Positions 20,784-33,230 of a stretch of DNA of 64,000 nucleotides are shown in pieces. Below the pieces are notes generated by a model. The model was not told the origin of the DNA, ran no database searches, and was given only the letters and a program-made list of their open reading frames with translations. This DNA is from Diplonema japonicum (Eukaryota; Euglenozoa; Diplonemea; Diplonemida; Diplonemidae), in NCBI GenBank assembly GCA_964019335.1, contig OZ025673.1, positions 62,001 to 126,000 of the forward strand. Direction: 5' to 3'. A program made the position numbers and the translations under genes. Each line of letters begins with the position of its first letter. The first letter of the stretch is position 1.

Positions 20784-23700
20784 CTAAAAAGGAGGCGGCG
20801 TGGTCATTGAAGCATGATGGCTGTAAACAGTTAGTACGTGTGGTGATGACATACATGAAGAGGCTCTCTTCCGAGTGGCTTCCTGAGACGCTCCTATCGG
20901 GGATGTGCAAGAACTCCCCTTCGTCTACATCAGATGAGGTGCTCTCGCTGCACCTAGTGCCAATAGCCCGCCTACGGATCCCTGTGCCGAGGTGTCGTGG
21001 TGCAGGGCTCACGAAGTTCGAAGAGGACATAGATAGCCTCTCGCACACGGCAGTGCTTTTGAAGGCCACACCACTGTTGGCAGAGAGCGAGCTGTTCCCG
21101 CTCCCACTCCTGCACGGCACCCGCAGAGGAGCTCCTGGCACGCTGAACTGACTCCCATTATATCCTTGCGGTGTTTCATGCTTTGTCCCCGGGCTGCTGT
21201 AGCACGTTCCCATGCTCTCCGTTGCAAAGGACAGCTCCCTTTGCGAAGTGCACACCAGACGGTTGGGGGAGGGCGATGCCTTCCCGAACTCCAAGCTTCC
21301 AAATGACAGCCCTCTCTTCGTGTTGAAAGATTCCCTTTGATGCTGCCTGAAGGGCGCCCCCGGTGCCGAATCCCCGCTTGCACTGCGGCAGCTGGCAGAC
21401 GACGCATACGACAGCTCCCGTTGCGCAGCGCCCATCAAGGAGCCCAGGCCCTCGCGTGTCCTGCAGGGCGCACCAGGCACAGACAAGCTCCTAGAGACAG
21501 AATCAAAAGGCGCCGTCCCGAAGGAGATCCCACCAAGTGAGATGTCACGCTCAGCACACCCGAAGGACAGCTCCCGCTCAGCGCTGCTTGCTGTCAGCAA
21601 GGAGCACGTGTCCCTGTGCTCGCGCAGTTTAACAGGCGCGTTCGTCATACTGATGTCGCATAGATCATCTGCTACCTGGCCATCAGTAGCCAGTGCAAGA
21701 AGGGCGTCTTCAAAATTCTGCGGGTGCAAGGGGGGGCTGCAGCCTGTTGCCCTGCTGCTTACTGAGTCTGCACGCTCAATGCTGTCCACCTTCTTATGTG
21801 GCCTGCCTGTGACGGGGCAGAACGGGAAGCGCGCAAAATCGCAGTTTGGACACTTGTCAACTCTGATCACAGGTGACTGCGACTTCGAGGAATGGCGTGG
21901 CGGCAATCTGTGAGGCATTGTAAGCTAGTGAGGCATACCCTAACGACCCGCTGCTGCGCCCTGGGGTGCCGGACTGCATGCGTGTGAACGCTTCCTCGGC
22001 AGATTTCAGCATCTCCTTGTCGTCCTGTGGAGGGTAACAAAATACATGAACCATACGTCATCTCTAGGCAGGTCGGTGCACGAAGAGACGGACTGTCCCC
22101 TTTCCGGAGACCTTGCTAGCAAGTCGTAGAACGCGTTGCGCTTCACTGCCTGGCACTGCGGGGTTCTGTTGACCTGCAAGTCAGAGAGGCAAGTGGGGGA
22201 GGTTACAAGGCGTGGTTGCACCTCCTGTGGCTGCGGGGTCACAGGTTCATCCTCAGGGTCCGTGAAGGTGAACACAGCATCGTGGTCTGTGATGCCGTGA
22301 ACGTGAGTGAGCTTTGTGATTTCGTTAAAAACTGCCTGCACGACAGGAGGGTACTGCCGCCTGCTGCCTTGCAGCGCCGTGAGCTGGGAGAGGGTTTTTT
22401 TTGCGTCAGGTTCAAAGTTGAACATCGAATGCAGCTCGATAGGTGTGAAGTACCGCAGGACAGAGGCGTTGCGTGTCGTTTTGCGTTCTATGCACTCCTT
22501 AAAGATCTCCTGCCTGTAGGTATATTCCTCCACCCCACCACATGTCATGAGCCTGTAAACTACAACCCTTTCTGTCTGCCCTATTCTGTGCGCCCTGCCG
22601 ATGGCTTGTGAGTCCTTGGTTGGGTTCCAGTCAGGGTCGAAGATCACCACCCTGCTAGCACCGGTGAGTGTGAGCCCTACGCCCCCCACACCAGTGCTCA
22701 GCAGCATGGCATCGATGCTGGTGTCGTTGTTGAACCTGTCCACGTAAGCTTGCCTGTCGCGCATCTTCGTTGTGCCATCGAGCTTCATGAGCTGCACATC
22801 GGGGTACACACAACGCAGGACTGCCGCAATAATACTCAGCATCTTCACACTCTGCGAGAAGATCAGCATTCTCTGCCCTTCTTCTTTGGACTTTTCATAA
22901 ATCTTGCATAGCACCTCAAGCTTCCCACAGTCATACAGAATGGAGCCGTACTCCTCCGTCCTCTCCGTAGGGACGAGCAGCCGCGACGCGAGCTCCTCTT
23001 GCGAGTGCTGCAGCCACAAGTGGTTGCACAGCTTCCTCAGATTCGTGAGCATGCACACAGCGCCGCGGTGTTCCTTCTTCTGGATGCACTCCTTCACCTC
23101 GTTACCTTCGACGTATTCCGTGTACACCTTTTTCTGTAAGTTGCTCATACTGCACCACACCACGACGTCCACCTTGGGAGGCGGCTCTGCCTGGCCATTC
23201 ATGACATCCTTCTTTCGTTGTATGATGAAAGGTGCGTACAACCTCCGCAGCCTTTCCGTCACCTGTTGGGAGGTCTGCTTCACTGCATCGGAAGCATTCC
23301 TCAACATCCCCTTTCTTATGGGCTCTGTGAAGGTTCTTTTGAAGGCAGCTCCGTTGCCTCCCAAGATACGTGTGTCAATGAAGGAGTAGAGTGCCCAGAA
23401 TTCGTCCAAAGAGTTCTGCACAGGTGTGCCTGTTAGGATGAAGCGCACTCTACTGTTGAGTGCTTTGGCGGCAATAGCTAGCTGCGTAGATGTGTTCTTG
23501 ATGAAGTGCCCTTCATCGAGCGCCACGTAGTCCCACACCACGTTGTTCAAAAGCTGTCCCCTTCTGTTCATGGACTTCAGCATGCCGTACGTTGTCAGGA
23601 GCACCATAGGCGGAGATGTGTCTCCCCTGAAGTACTCAATGATGCTCCCTCGCAGGGCAAGCGGTGTTTCCGATTGCAAGGTTGCCATCCGCAACTTGGG

Positions 23701-24567
23701 ACACCAAGCCTTCTGGTGAGCCTGCCAACTTGCAAGCACTGTAGGAGGTACCACCACGATAGCCTTGCTCCCGTGCCCGCTGTGAAGCACCGCTTCCAAA
23801 AAGGTTAAGAGCTGCACGGTCTTCCCCAAACCCATCTCATCAGCCATGATGCCGCCCCCTGCACACCCAGTCATGGCGGAACAGGACTGCCTCCAGAACC
23901 ATGCAACCCCTTCCTTCTGATGTGGGAACAGGCGTAACCATGTGGAGATAGGCACATCTAGGAACCTCTCGGCAAGCTCGTCATCCTCCTTACCAAGCCA
24001 TTGTATGCGTGCCACTTGCAACCTGCAGATCAGCATCACTTCAACATCTACCTCCTTCAAGTACTCCACCTCGTCATGGTCCAGGGTCCTTGCCTCCGGC
24101 GTAGCGGCGTCGTTGTCCATGAGATCACCTTGCTCGGAGCTTTCCTCGTCATCGCTGTCCCCCTCCTCCGCTTCGAGGGAGGACTCCTCGTCGTCGAAGG
24201 AGCACACACGCCTGTTGGGCCTGCTCTCCGAGTACATCAGATCGTCATCGTCAACTGCCATCTCCGTGTCACCGTCGGCGTCCTCATACGGCATCTCTGA
24301 GTCCTCGTAGTCGATGAGCGCCTCCCTGTATGCACTCATGTCAAAGCACTCGCCTGAACCTGTGCTGCTCAGCGGTGACGGGGTCACAAGGAACTTCTCC
24401 TCCCCATCCTTCGTCTGCAGTATCAAGCACCGCATCTTGTTTTCATTGCGCAGGACATGCATCCTGCCGGCTTCCTCTTCCACGACTACAGCTGCCACAG
24501 CAGTCTCCGCTAGCCGCTCCTCATGCGATCTGGTTGGGGCGTCAAATAACTTGAACCGCCTACTCAT
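20784..24567 (-). CDS. SNF2 ATPase of the CSB/PICH (ERCC6/ERCC6L) group
   Basis: This is a DNA-dependent translocase. It has Walker A DEMGLGKT (about residue 241), Walker B as DEGH instead of DEAH (about 349), LTGTPVQN, and the helicase C core with STGVGGVGLTLTGA and QAIGRAHRIGQT. The FTEPI...NAS linker fits the ERCC6/ERCC6L group, whose members act in repair-coupled transcription or on mitotic DNA bridges. Introns at 22025-22056 (32 nt), 21908-21938 (31 nt) and 20821-20854 (34 nt, with GTACTAAC) give exactly 1229 codons. After the second intron come CPNCDF/FCPVTGRPH, a likely zinc ribbon, and then a C-terminal tail repeating RELSF and PGAP motifs. The acidic N-terminus resembles chromatin remodellers. 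Confidence 0.93.
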
Positions 24568-24663
24568 CTTCCCAACCTGTGTGGTGCGTGCATGTGAGTA
24601 CTAGAAATACATATGATCTTATGGAGGTCAATGACACTCTCTCATCTACTAGCCAACCGTTCT

Positions 24664-24665
<2 letters not shown>

Positions 24666-24710
<45 letters not shown>
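24666..24710. repeat. poly-A tract, 45 nt
   Basis: An uninterrupted A run lies between the 3' end of the 672-aa gene and the start of the SNF2 gene. The exact length may be affected by sequencing. Confidence 0.9.
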
Positions 24711-24712
<2 letters not shown>

Positions 24713-24814
24713 CATTTAAGGGGTACCTGCGGTATGTTGCAGGACGCCTTAAAAAAAGGCGGTAGAACCGCAGAAAACAAGTGCATTCAAAAGACACGCC
24801 AGTAGAAACTGGCG

Positions 24815-26833
24815 CTAGCGGACAGCAAGGTTTGCACGATTGTTCCAAGTCTCGGGGACGATGGATGGGGCGATGCTTGAGAAGTGCACGGCGGCAGACG
24901 AGGTGATCGCAATCTCGATGAGGTCCTTCTTACGAGGAGCTCTTGCCTGTGAAGGGGGCGGGGGCATGCACGGCTGTGGTATGGGAGGCGGCGTCATGCG
25001 ATGCACCTTCGGTGAGGACGAGTAGACTTCGACACTCGAGATGCGTGACTTTTTAAGGTTCAGAGCGTGCTGCCTGTTGCACGCTTGTTCCTGGACTGCC
25101 CATGTGTCACACATGCTGCTCACCATCTGCGTCAGCGACAGTGTCTTCTGCTTGTACTTGTCCAGCGCATGTCTGATGCGCAGTCCCACATCCTGCTCAG
25201 CAGTCTTCCTGATGTCCTTCCCGTAGCTGACGAATGACAGTGCCTCATCATTGTCGGTCCTCTCGGCTACCTCCACGGGGTAGTCTAGCTCCAGCGGGAT
25301 GTGCCCGTAAGCATCCAAGTCCAGCAAAGCATCCGTATCTCCCGCAGACGTTTGTAGTCTTTCTAACTGCTCGGTCCGTGTCCGCAAGACCTGTTTGAAT
25401 CTTGCAAGCCTCGTCTGCATGTCTTCGTTTTCCTTCCTCACATCAATCATGTCGCTGTGCATGTGGGTGGACTCCCTTGCCGTGCAGATAGCCCCCGACC
25501 AGCGATCTTCAGATAATAAAACTAATTTTTTGCCCCTCCTGCCACGATGTGCCCCGCTGGGTGGTAACACGAGCACTTCCTTTGCCGCCATGTCACGTCG
25601 CTTTTGCTTCGCCATCGTTGTGCTCACAGTGTCGGACATAAGGTGTTCAGAAGGCTCTACAAGCTGCTGTGCCTTTCGGACGACAGACGCCGCTTTTACA
25701 TCAACGAGACCAAGTTTCGGTACTGGCAGAATGTCCCGTGGCGGTATCCATCTTTTCAGAGGCGCAACTTCGATGTCAGGCGCCTTTGCTAGGTAGCACG
25801 CTGTATCCTTGCGTGGCCATACGTAACTGTACACACGGGGCTTGCTCTTTGTAATGACAATAGGTGAGTCCTTGATTTGAGACGGGCTCCCAGTGTGGTT
25901 CTTATGGCTGGAGCGTGACTGCTCACTGCTGGGCTTTTTTTGGTTGCTGAAACGCACCTCTGAAGCTGCGTTCGCGTTCTCGTTCCTAATGGTGCCATCT
26001 TGCTCATCCAGTCTTCTTTCCCATCTGGCGGGAAAGGGCACAGAGGTCGACTCCCTTATGGAGTCACGGGGCGTACTAGTCTCCTTCTTAATGCGGTATA
26101 TGAACCGCTTGGCGACCTTCCTGGCGAGGGAGAAGACGCGGGTCTGTTCTGACTCGGCATGGAGCGCCGCCTCGGTGACACGAAAGGCGGTACTTAGCTT
26201 GGTCCATCGCACGTCTTCGGTTTTAGTGATTCTTCGGGAGAGGTTCTTGACAACAAGGTAGCAGGCGGCCACTAGCCCGTCGTGTGAGGGGAGGGAGAGG
26301 TAACGAATGACATGCTTGAGGGCTTGGGAATCTTGCACGTCCGTGAGGGTTGCAACAGGGGGGAAGTGGAAGGTACGGGTGATGACGGCCTCCCATTCGT
26401 CTTGCGCACGGCGCTTGGGTTGCAGCAGGAGACCATGGTCAACACCAAGGATGTCGTCAGCAAGGAAGCGAGACATGGTCTGCCCATGCCTGGTGCAGAC
26501 AGGGTCCACCATCAAGCTCCGTGTGCCTCCATTGACACTAACAGGCCAAGGCACTCCTTCCAGAAACTGCTCAGGAATGTGTACTTTCTTGCTTAGACAG
26601 AAGTTGTGAAATTCTATTGCCGCATCAATTCGCTGCGACTGCTTCGTCTTCTCCTTCGCCAGCACCTGTTGGATCGCATGCTGCATTCCCATCATCTTGG
26701 AACCGTCGCCTTCACAAGCGCTTTCCTCGCTGTTGTCGCTGCTATAGCAAAACCCTTCTTCCTCTTCTAGCATGAAGCCTTTGTGCCGTAACCGGTTCTT
26801 GGATGTTAGCTGCCGTGGGGATACGCTCATCAT
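24815..26833 (-). CDS. uncharacterised 672-aa protein
   Basis: This is a single open frame from the ATG at 26833 to TAG at 24815. The N-terminal third is structured (HAIQQVLAKEKTKQSQRIDA, a region rich in Trp/Phe/Pro motifs). The middle is basic and low in complexity, and a coiled-coil region follows (RKENEDMQTRLARFKQVLRTR). Near the C-terminus is a proline-rich stretch (TPPPIPQPCMPPPPSQAR) that could bind SH3- or WW-type partners. No enzyme motif is visible. A ciliary or cytoskeletal role is a guess. Confidence 0.8.
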   Translation of the reverse strand: MMSVSPRQLTSKNRLRHKGFMLEEEEGFCYSSDNSEESACEGDGSKMMGMQHAIQQVLAKEKTKQSQRIDAAIEFHNFCLSKKVHIPEQFLEGVPWPVSVNGGTRSLMVDPVCTRHGQTMSRFLADDILGVDHGLLLQPKRRAQDEWEAVITRTFHFPPVATLTDVQDSQALKHVIRYLSLPSHDGLVAACYLVVKNLSRRITKTEDVRWTKLSTAFRVTEAALHAESEQTRVFSLARKVAKRFIYRIKKETSTPRDSIRESTSVPFPARWERRLDEQDGTIRNENANAASEVRFSNQKKPSSEQSRSSHKNHTGSPSQIKDSPIVITKSKPRVYSYVWPRKDTACYLAKAPDIEVAPLKRWIPPRDILPVPKLGLVDVKAASVVRKAQQLVEPSEHLMSDTVSTTMAKQKRRDMAAKEVLVLPPSGAHRGRRGKKLVLLSEDRWSGAICTARESTHMHSDMIDVRKENEDMQTRLARFKQVLRTRTEQLERLQTSAGDTDALLDLDAYGHIPLELDYPVEVAERTDNDEALSFVSYGKDIRKTAEQDVGLRIRHALDKYKQKTLSLTQMVSSMCDTWAVQEQACNRQHALNLKKSRISSVEVYSSSPKVHRMTPPPIPQPCMPPPPSQARAPRKKDLIEIAITSSAAVHFSSIAPSIVPETWNNRANLAVR

Positions 26834-27570
26834 TGTTTCTTTCCCCCCCCCCCCCCCCTTTCTTTTTATAAATATTCAGGAAAATCCCATTGTGTGTCCC
26901 CAGTCCCGGCAACAGGTGTGCGAATCCGTTCAGTACTCTTGCGTTAGCTCTTCCTGTGCACGCGGGAAAAAAAAAAAAAAAAAAAGAATGCGCAACACAG
27001 ATGTTTCGAAAAATATTATAGAATAGGGTTTGGATAAGAAGAAAGAGAAGAAAGCTAGGATGAGGGAGGGGAAAGGGAGTTCTTTTTTTTTTTTTCTTTC
27101 GTTCTTCTGCATGTAAGGGAGGAAGGGTAGAAAGGTGGAACGTCGTTTTCTTTTTTCTTCTTCTTTCCCTTCTTCCCACCCTTCTTCCCCCTTTCTTGTT
27201 CTTACCTCTAATTTTTCTTCACGCGCCAGGGAAAAGACAATAAGGTTGAGGAAGAAAAAAAAATATATAAAAAAAAAATAAAATAAAAAAAAGCAAGATA
27301 AAGAGGAGAGGGAAGATGTAATCATATTAATGTGCGCTTTCTTTCTTTTTCTGTTTTTCAGGTTGATAACTTTTGTTTCGTTCTTGTTGTGATTGGTAAC
27401 AATAAAAACGGAAATAACTGTCTTCTTTTATTTCAAAGGAGGGAGAGAAGGGAAAAGAAATTGGTACCCTTACCAGCATTCTCCACACCCCCCCCTTTTT
27501 TTCTTTTTTCTCGTTGTCTATGATAAGAATTAGGGGGGCAAAAAAAGGGTGGGGGGGAGCAACAAAATTT

Positions 27571-27604
27571 ACTATGTGCCAACACAACGGCCACCATAAT
27601 AAAA
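27571..27604 (-). repeat. dispersed repeat, weak copy
   Basis: It shares ACTATG at one end and ACGGCCACCATAA at the other with the copy at 33064, but the centre has diverged. Confidence 0.35.
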
Positions 27605-28110
27605 CAAATGCAAGGTTTTGTTCTTTGTATTTCTTTTTTCTTTTTGATATCTTTATTTTCTTTTTCTTTTTTTCTTTTTTTTTTTTTGCCCTCTTTTTTT
27701 TTTTTCTCCCTTTTTTTTTTCCCCTCCACTTTTTCTCCATACCAGGTCTCGGGGAAGAAAAGAAAATAAAATCTTTTGGATTTTAGCCCACGGGACAGGT
27801 TGTTGCTCCAAAAAAAAAAAAGAAGAAGAAGAAGGGGGGGGGGGGGGGGGGGAACACCTATTTTTCTTTCTTCACGATGTACTCGGGAACACGGAAAAAA
27901 AACAAAGAGCAGCTTAAAAAAGGACCAGTGCACCCCCCCCCCCCCCCCCCCCCCTTCCCTTTCTTTATTATTTCTTTATTTGTTCTTTCATTCTTTTTTT
28001 TTTCATTTTTTTTTTTTGGGAACGGCTGGATTATAGGATGTATAAAAAAAAATTGGAATCAAAATTTAAAAAAAAGAAGGGACATAAAAAAAAAAAATAA
28101 AAAAAAAATT

Positions 28111-28155
28111 CACTATGGGTAGGAACGAAGTGGTTAACAACGGCACCGCCAATAA
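28111..28155 (-). repeat. dispersed repeat, copy
   Basis: It contains CACTATGGGTAGGAACGAAG followed by TGGTTAACAACGGC and an A-rich end. On the minus strand it ends in a T run. Confidence 0.7.
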
Positions 28156-28480
28156 AAGAAAAAGAAGAAAAAAAATAAAAGAAATTATAAAGCCCTTTTG
28201 CATCCGCTCCCCGCCCTTATGTTGCCCTCTTTCTTTCCCTTGAAAAAAAAACCCCCCCCTTTTTTTCCCTCCCCAAATCCCCGGCCTTCACTGGATGCTG
28301 CATCTAGTTAAATAAACCAGTTTCTAATGTATCAAATTTTCATGCAATGGTCCGTTACGTGTGAATGGAAAAAAAGGGGTAAATAAAGATGACTCTGGCA
28401 TTAATGCTTCAGACCTTGCCATTTATCATCAGCATACTCAGCGAGGGAAGGCGGGCTGGGGAGAGTATTGAGGGGAGAGG

Positions 28481-28515
<35 letters not shown>

Positions 28516-28577
28516 CCTCATACCAACTATGGTAAAACTCCGGCTGGGTGGGGCGCAAAACTAGCAGGTGTACGATT

Positions 28578-28578
<1 letters not shown>

Positions 28579-28630
<52 letters not shown>
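28579..28630. repeat. poly-A tract, 52 nt
   Basis: This is the longest single-base run I found in the window. Confidence 0.85.
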
Positions 28631-28631
<1 letters not shown>

Positions 28632-31600
28632 CAATTCTGCGTGCTTTGTTGCCACAGCGCAAAAGAAAAAAAAGGGGGGGGGGAGGGGAGTAAAACTCAC
28701 GCAGGGCCACATGCAGTAACAAGAAAATAATGTTTTTTTTTTTTTTTTTTTTCGTATGCTTCGGCAAAGAGGGGATTCTTTTTTTTTTTTTTTTTTTTTT
28801 TTGAAAAGAAAGAAAACCTGTGTTCGCTTGATCTGCAAAAAATGTATACCGGGACCAAAATCTGAGGGGGGAAAAATGTGCATCCCACACATACCCGCCC
28901 CCCCAGACCCCCATTCGAGGGGTTTGCTCTGAAATAGTTTTCAAAAATAAAAAAACAAAAAAAAGGAAAAATAATGAAAGTCGGAAGCAAGCAGGAATCT
29001 TAATGTGATGAGGGCCCAGCCGCCACCACCGAAAGATGTATGGGAAGAAGAAGAAAAAAAAAAAAAAAGTGTATTTTGTCTTTAGTTAGAGCAGACTTTT
29101 TAAAAAGCTCAGCACATCAGCCCATCATTGCCTTCTGCTGTGCAGGAGGCCGCAGTCAGCGGTTCGCCTACAGGGCATGTTTTGCTTTCGCAGGAACGCT
29201 TTGGTGTTCTTTAAAAAAAAAAAAATGATTCTGTTAAAAGCTCCCTTGTGGTGAAGGGTTGTTTGGTTTTACTTTGACCCATATATATAAATCTAAAAAA
29301 AGGTTATTGGGTCAGGACCCCCCCCCCCCCCCCCCCCCCGCAGGATGGTGTACAATCCTTTATGGGTGAAATTGCAGTAGGAAATCAATAGCCAGACAGA
29401 ATTGTATCCACCTTCAAAAAAAATAGGGCAGGAATACGTTGAAGAAAATAAAAGAAGAAATAAAAAAAAAAATTAAAAAAAAAAACCTTCATAAACAAAT
29501 GTCAATGTTATACCTATTCCCCATCTAAGGCTTTCTTTTCTCTCTCTTTTCTTTTTTTTTTTTTTTTTTTTTTTCTCCTTAAAAAATTCGTGATGTGTCT
29601 TTCCCTTTATTATTATTATTATTTTTTTTTTTACCCCTGTTTAAGACTTAACCCAACAGTTAAGGGAGCAGACAGAATTCCTTTCTTTTTTTTTTTTCCT
29701 TCTCTCTTTCTATTTTCTTTTCTCGTCTTTTTCTAGTAATATTACTTGCTCACTTAAAGCTGCCAAATGTGGCCAACTTATAGGTAAGAAAAATACACCA
29801 TGAAAAAAAAGGGGGGGGGAAGAAAAGCATGGTGAAAGTGCACCAATGTTGCCTATCGAAGCCACAGCGTAACTAAATTATAGTTTCCCAATCTCAAAAT
29901 CCAAAAAAAAAAGGAAGAGAATGAAAAACATATACCCTGCTGGGTTTCGCTTGGTTTAGTAGTAGTAGGTTCGGTTTCTTTTTTTTTTCCCCCCCTCTTT
30001 CTTTCTTTCTTTCCCGTCAATAAAAAAAAAACCCCCCTCTTTTTGTTGTAAAAGTCCACTTAGGTATGGTCAAACTAGGTCCCCCTGATTTTAAAATTGT
30101 AATGGGGGTGTTCCTTTTCTTTCATTTTTCTTTCCCCCCTTCTTTGCGCACGTTTAGTGCCTGAGAAGCGTGATATTAAGCATAAAATGGGTCGTGGTTT
30201 TCTTTGTAAATTTTAGTTTTCTTTGGGGTCCCAATGAAAATCTGAGCAAGATGCAAAAAAAGACTTTCCAAGGGTTATTATTCAAAAAAAAAACTTTTTT
30301 TTATCGTGAAAAAATGAGAAAAAAAAAAAGAAAAAAAAGTATATATGTGGGGGAAGGTATTGGCAAAAAAATTAGTTATTCAAAAAAATTAAATAAAAAT
30401 GGACTTCTTTTGGGTTTTGGATTTCGTTCCTTCTTTCTTTCTTTCTTTCTTTTTTTTTCTTTTCTTCTCTTCTAAAAAGGGGGTGGAGGGGAAGTGTCCT
30501 CGAAATAAGTAATGGAAGGAAAGGAAGAGGAGAGGGAAAAGAAAAAAGAGGAGACCTTTAGAAAAAAAATAAACAAATAAATAAATAAATAAAAAGGCCT
30601 TTCGAAAAAAGGCATCATTTTTCTCTTCGGGGTCAATACCTTACGGGCATCGCACCTGGATTCAAATACCTTATTCCAGGATTTCGCCTTCAAGTATTTG
30701 GAAACTTGCGCAAGTATAGCGAAATAAAGAGATAGCATCTAACAGTGACATGCGACATGTTTTCTTTTTTTTTTTTTTTTCTTCTTTTTAGTTATTAAAG
30801 GATATTTCGCAACTACACGAGGGGGGAGAAAAAAAAATCATGTTAAGAGGAAGGAATTTCCCCCTTGGTAAAAAAAAAAAAAAAAAAAAAAAGCCACACT
30901 GAGCGTCAGAAAAAAAAAAAGAAAAAAAATGGGAGGGATAAGTGGGAATGCTATAGAGCTATAATGAAAAGAGAGAGAAAGTGGGGGGGGGGGGGGGGGG
31001 AGAGTGGACAAAAAAAATAATAATAATAATAAATAAAAAAAAGGAATAAAAAAAAAGTAACCATAACAAACTAAGCGTCTTATCTTCTTTTTCTTTTTTT
31101 TTTTCTCTTCTTTCTTGTTTCTAATAAACAAATGCCCCATAATAAAATAAAAAAAAACCCCCCCAAGAAAAAAAGCCAAGACGCAACTGACGAACCAATG
31201 ATGGGGTATTTTGTGGCTCAAACGATCGACCTTGCTTCTTGGGGGCATTATAGGGTCATTTTTTTTTTTTTTTTTTTTTTTTTTTTCCAAAATAAATAAA
31301 TAAAAAGTTTCCCCCCAAAAAAATAAAGGTTCGTCCACCAATTGTGCGACAGGTCATACCTATGCGAAAACCTTTTGAAAAAGAACGAGTGGAAAGGCAA
31401 ACTTAATGGGGTCGAAGGGGGAATAGGGGGAAAAAAAAATTCTTCATCACCTTCTTACTATTTTTTTCCTCTTTTCGCAAAAAAAAAAAAAAAAAGAGTT
31501 GAGTGTGTTTAGCATTTGTTTGCACACACAGTACAAATCCTGAGATAAGTACTGCATGGTACCACTACTCCTTTTTTTTTCCTTTTTTTTTTTCCAGAAA

Positions 31601-31681
31601 CTGAGCAGTATTTCCGTTAAATACATGAGAGCAGGGCACGAGAAGGGGTATTTCCAGACTGCCCCGCACGGTGGGGAAAAG

Positions 31682-31722
<41 letters not shown>

Positions 31723-31756
31723 CAGCACACCCGAGACTTGCGGTGATTGAAGAATA

Positions 31757-31795
<39 letters not shown>

Positions 31796-31897
31796 CAATG
31801 AACGAAACAACCACTTCCAAAGGAAATGCGAGGACAAGCTTCGCACAGCCAGAAAACAAGACAACAAAGGTGGAGTTGGTGCTTGTCAAAAGACGGG

Positions 31898-31937
<40 letters not shown>

Positions 31938-32389
31938 ACATCAGGCATAGACTACTGCAGGAAAATAAAGGCAGAAGGAAAGAAGAAAGGGAAGAAGGAA
32001 AATTGCCCAGCTGACGCCGTACCACAGCAAGCGGCATAGTCTTCAGAGGGGGGGGCACTTCTGTTATTTTGTTCTTCGGCAAAACATGTATCTCTCACTT
32101 CCCTTTATTCTCTGTTAGCCACCTTGATAGATATATATACCCAATCCGAGGGATAATAAAAAAAAAAAAGAATAAAAAAAATTACGATGAATCGTATTCT
32201 TCGTGTGTGCGAAAATGAAAAAAAAAAAGGGGGGATAACAGAGAGTTGCAAAAGCTCGATAAAAGCTAAAATAATTGTATGTGAGTCCTCATAAAATGAA
32301 GCTTTTTTTTTCTTCTTCCTTTTGCTGTACTACTACCAAAGGGGGGGGGTTGAAAGAGGGATTTTTAAAAATAAATAAAATTTAAACAA

Positions 32390-32785
32390 GATTCCCTTTT
32401 TAGGATTTTAAGTCCCCCCCCACCCCCACGGTTTTGCCATCGACAGGCTCTTTTGTAGGATACTCCTTAATCTCAAGGTCTCATCTTTGGGACATTATTA
32501 AGAAGCAATGTTGATAGAAAAAGAAAACTAAAGGCCATAAGGACAACACACCTTGCGGAAATACCTTTTTTCTTTTTTTTTTTCTTTGGGGGGGGAGAGA
32601 GTTTCTTATTAATTTGGGATCAAGTATACACCCTCCCCCCCTGGTTTTACCATCGAATGTAAGATACCCCTTTTATCCCAGCGTTCACCTTTGGGACATT
32701 ATTTAGAAGCAAATGTTATGATATAGAAAAAGAAAACTAAAAGGGCATAAGGACAACACACCTTGTAGAAATATCCTTTTCTCTT
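32390..32785. repeat. diverged tandem duplication, period about 204 bp
   Basis: Two units share TTTGGGACATTATT, AGAAAAAGAAAACTAAA, GGACAACACACCTTG and GGTTTT(G/A)CCATCGA in the same order. The GACATT word is offset by 204 bp (32491 versus 32695). T- and G-rich DNA separates them. No coding sequence is evident. Confidence 0.75.
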
Positions 32786-32914
32786 TTTTTTTTTTGTTTT
32801 TTTTTTCTTTCTTTTTTCGTTCTACCATTTTTCTTTTGAACCCAGGGAAAGGGGGATCCGTACATCCCCACTACTCCAAAATAAAAATATAAAAATAAAA
32901 AAATATTGTGTTCT

Positions 32915-32958
<44 letters not shown>

Positions 32959-33063
32959 CTTTCTTGTGTGTGTGCTTTAAAAAGAGAAAAAAAAAAAGTG
33001 TGCAATATGTATGCAACAAAAAAAAAAAAAAAAAAATAGTAATAATAATAAATAAAAAGAATT

Positions 33064-33106
33064 CACTATGATAGGAACGAAGTGCTTTAGCAACGGCCAC
33101 CATAAA
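33064..33106 (-). repeat. dispersed repeat, copy
   Basis: It contains CACTATGATAGGAACGAAGT, then a diverged linker, AGCAACGGCCACCATAAAAA. Confidence 0.75.
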
Positions 33107-33165
33107 AAATATATACTAGTGTGGAGGATAAGACTACTGCAAAACAAAAAGAAGAAAAAAAAAAA

Positions 33166-33230
33166 CTACAATGATAGGAATCGAAGTGATAAGCAACGGC
33201 CCACCAGACGCTCCTTTTTGGGGTAGCTCC
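33166..33230 (-). repeat. dispersed repeat, longer copy
   Basis: It contains ATGATAGGAATCGAAGTGAT, AGCAACGGCCCACC and then GCTCCTTTTTGGGGTAGCTC. The right-hand extension is shared only with the copy at 38626-38710. Confidence 0.75.

Noticed and set aside
28403-28437. C/D-box-like snoRNA on the minus strand (TGATGA, CTGA, 5-bp end stem)
   Set aside because: The boxes are only about 13 nt apart, with no C'/D' pair, too short for a guide RNA.
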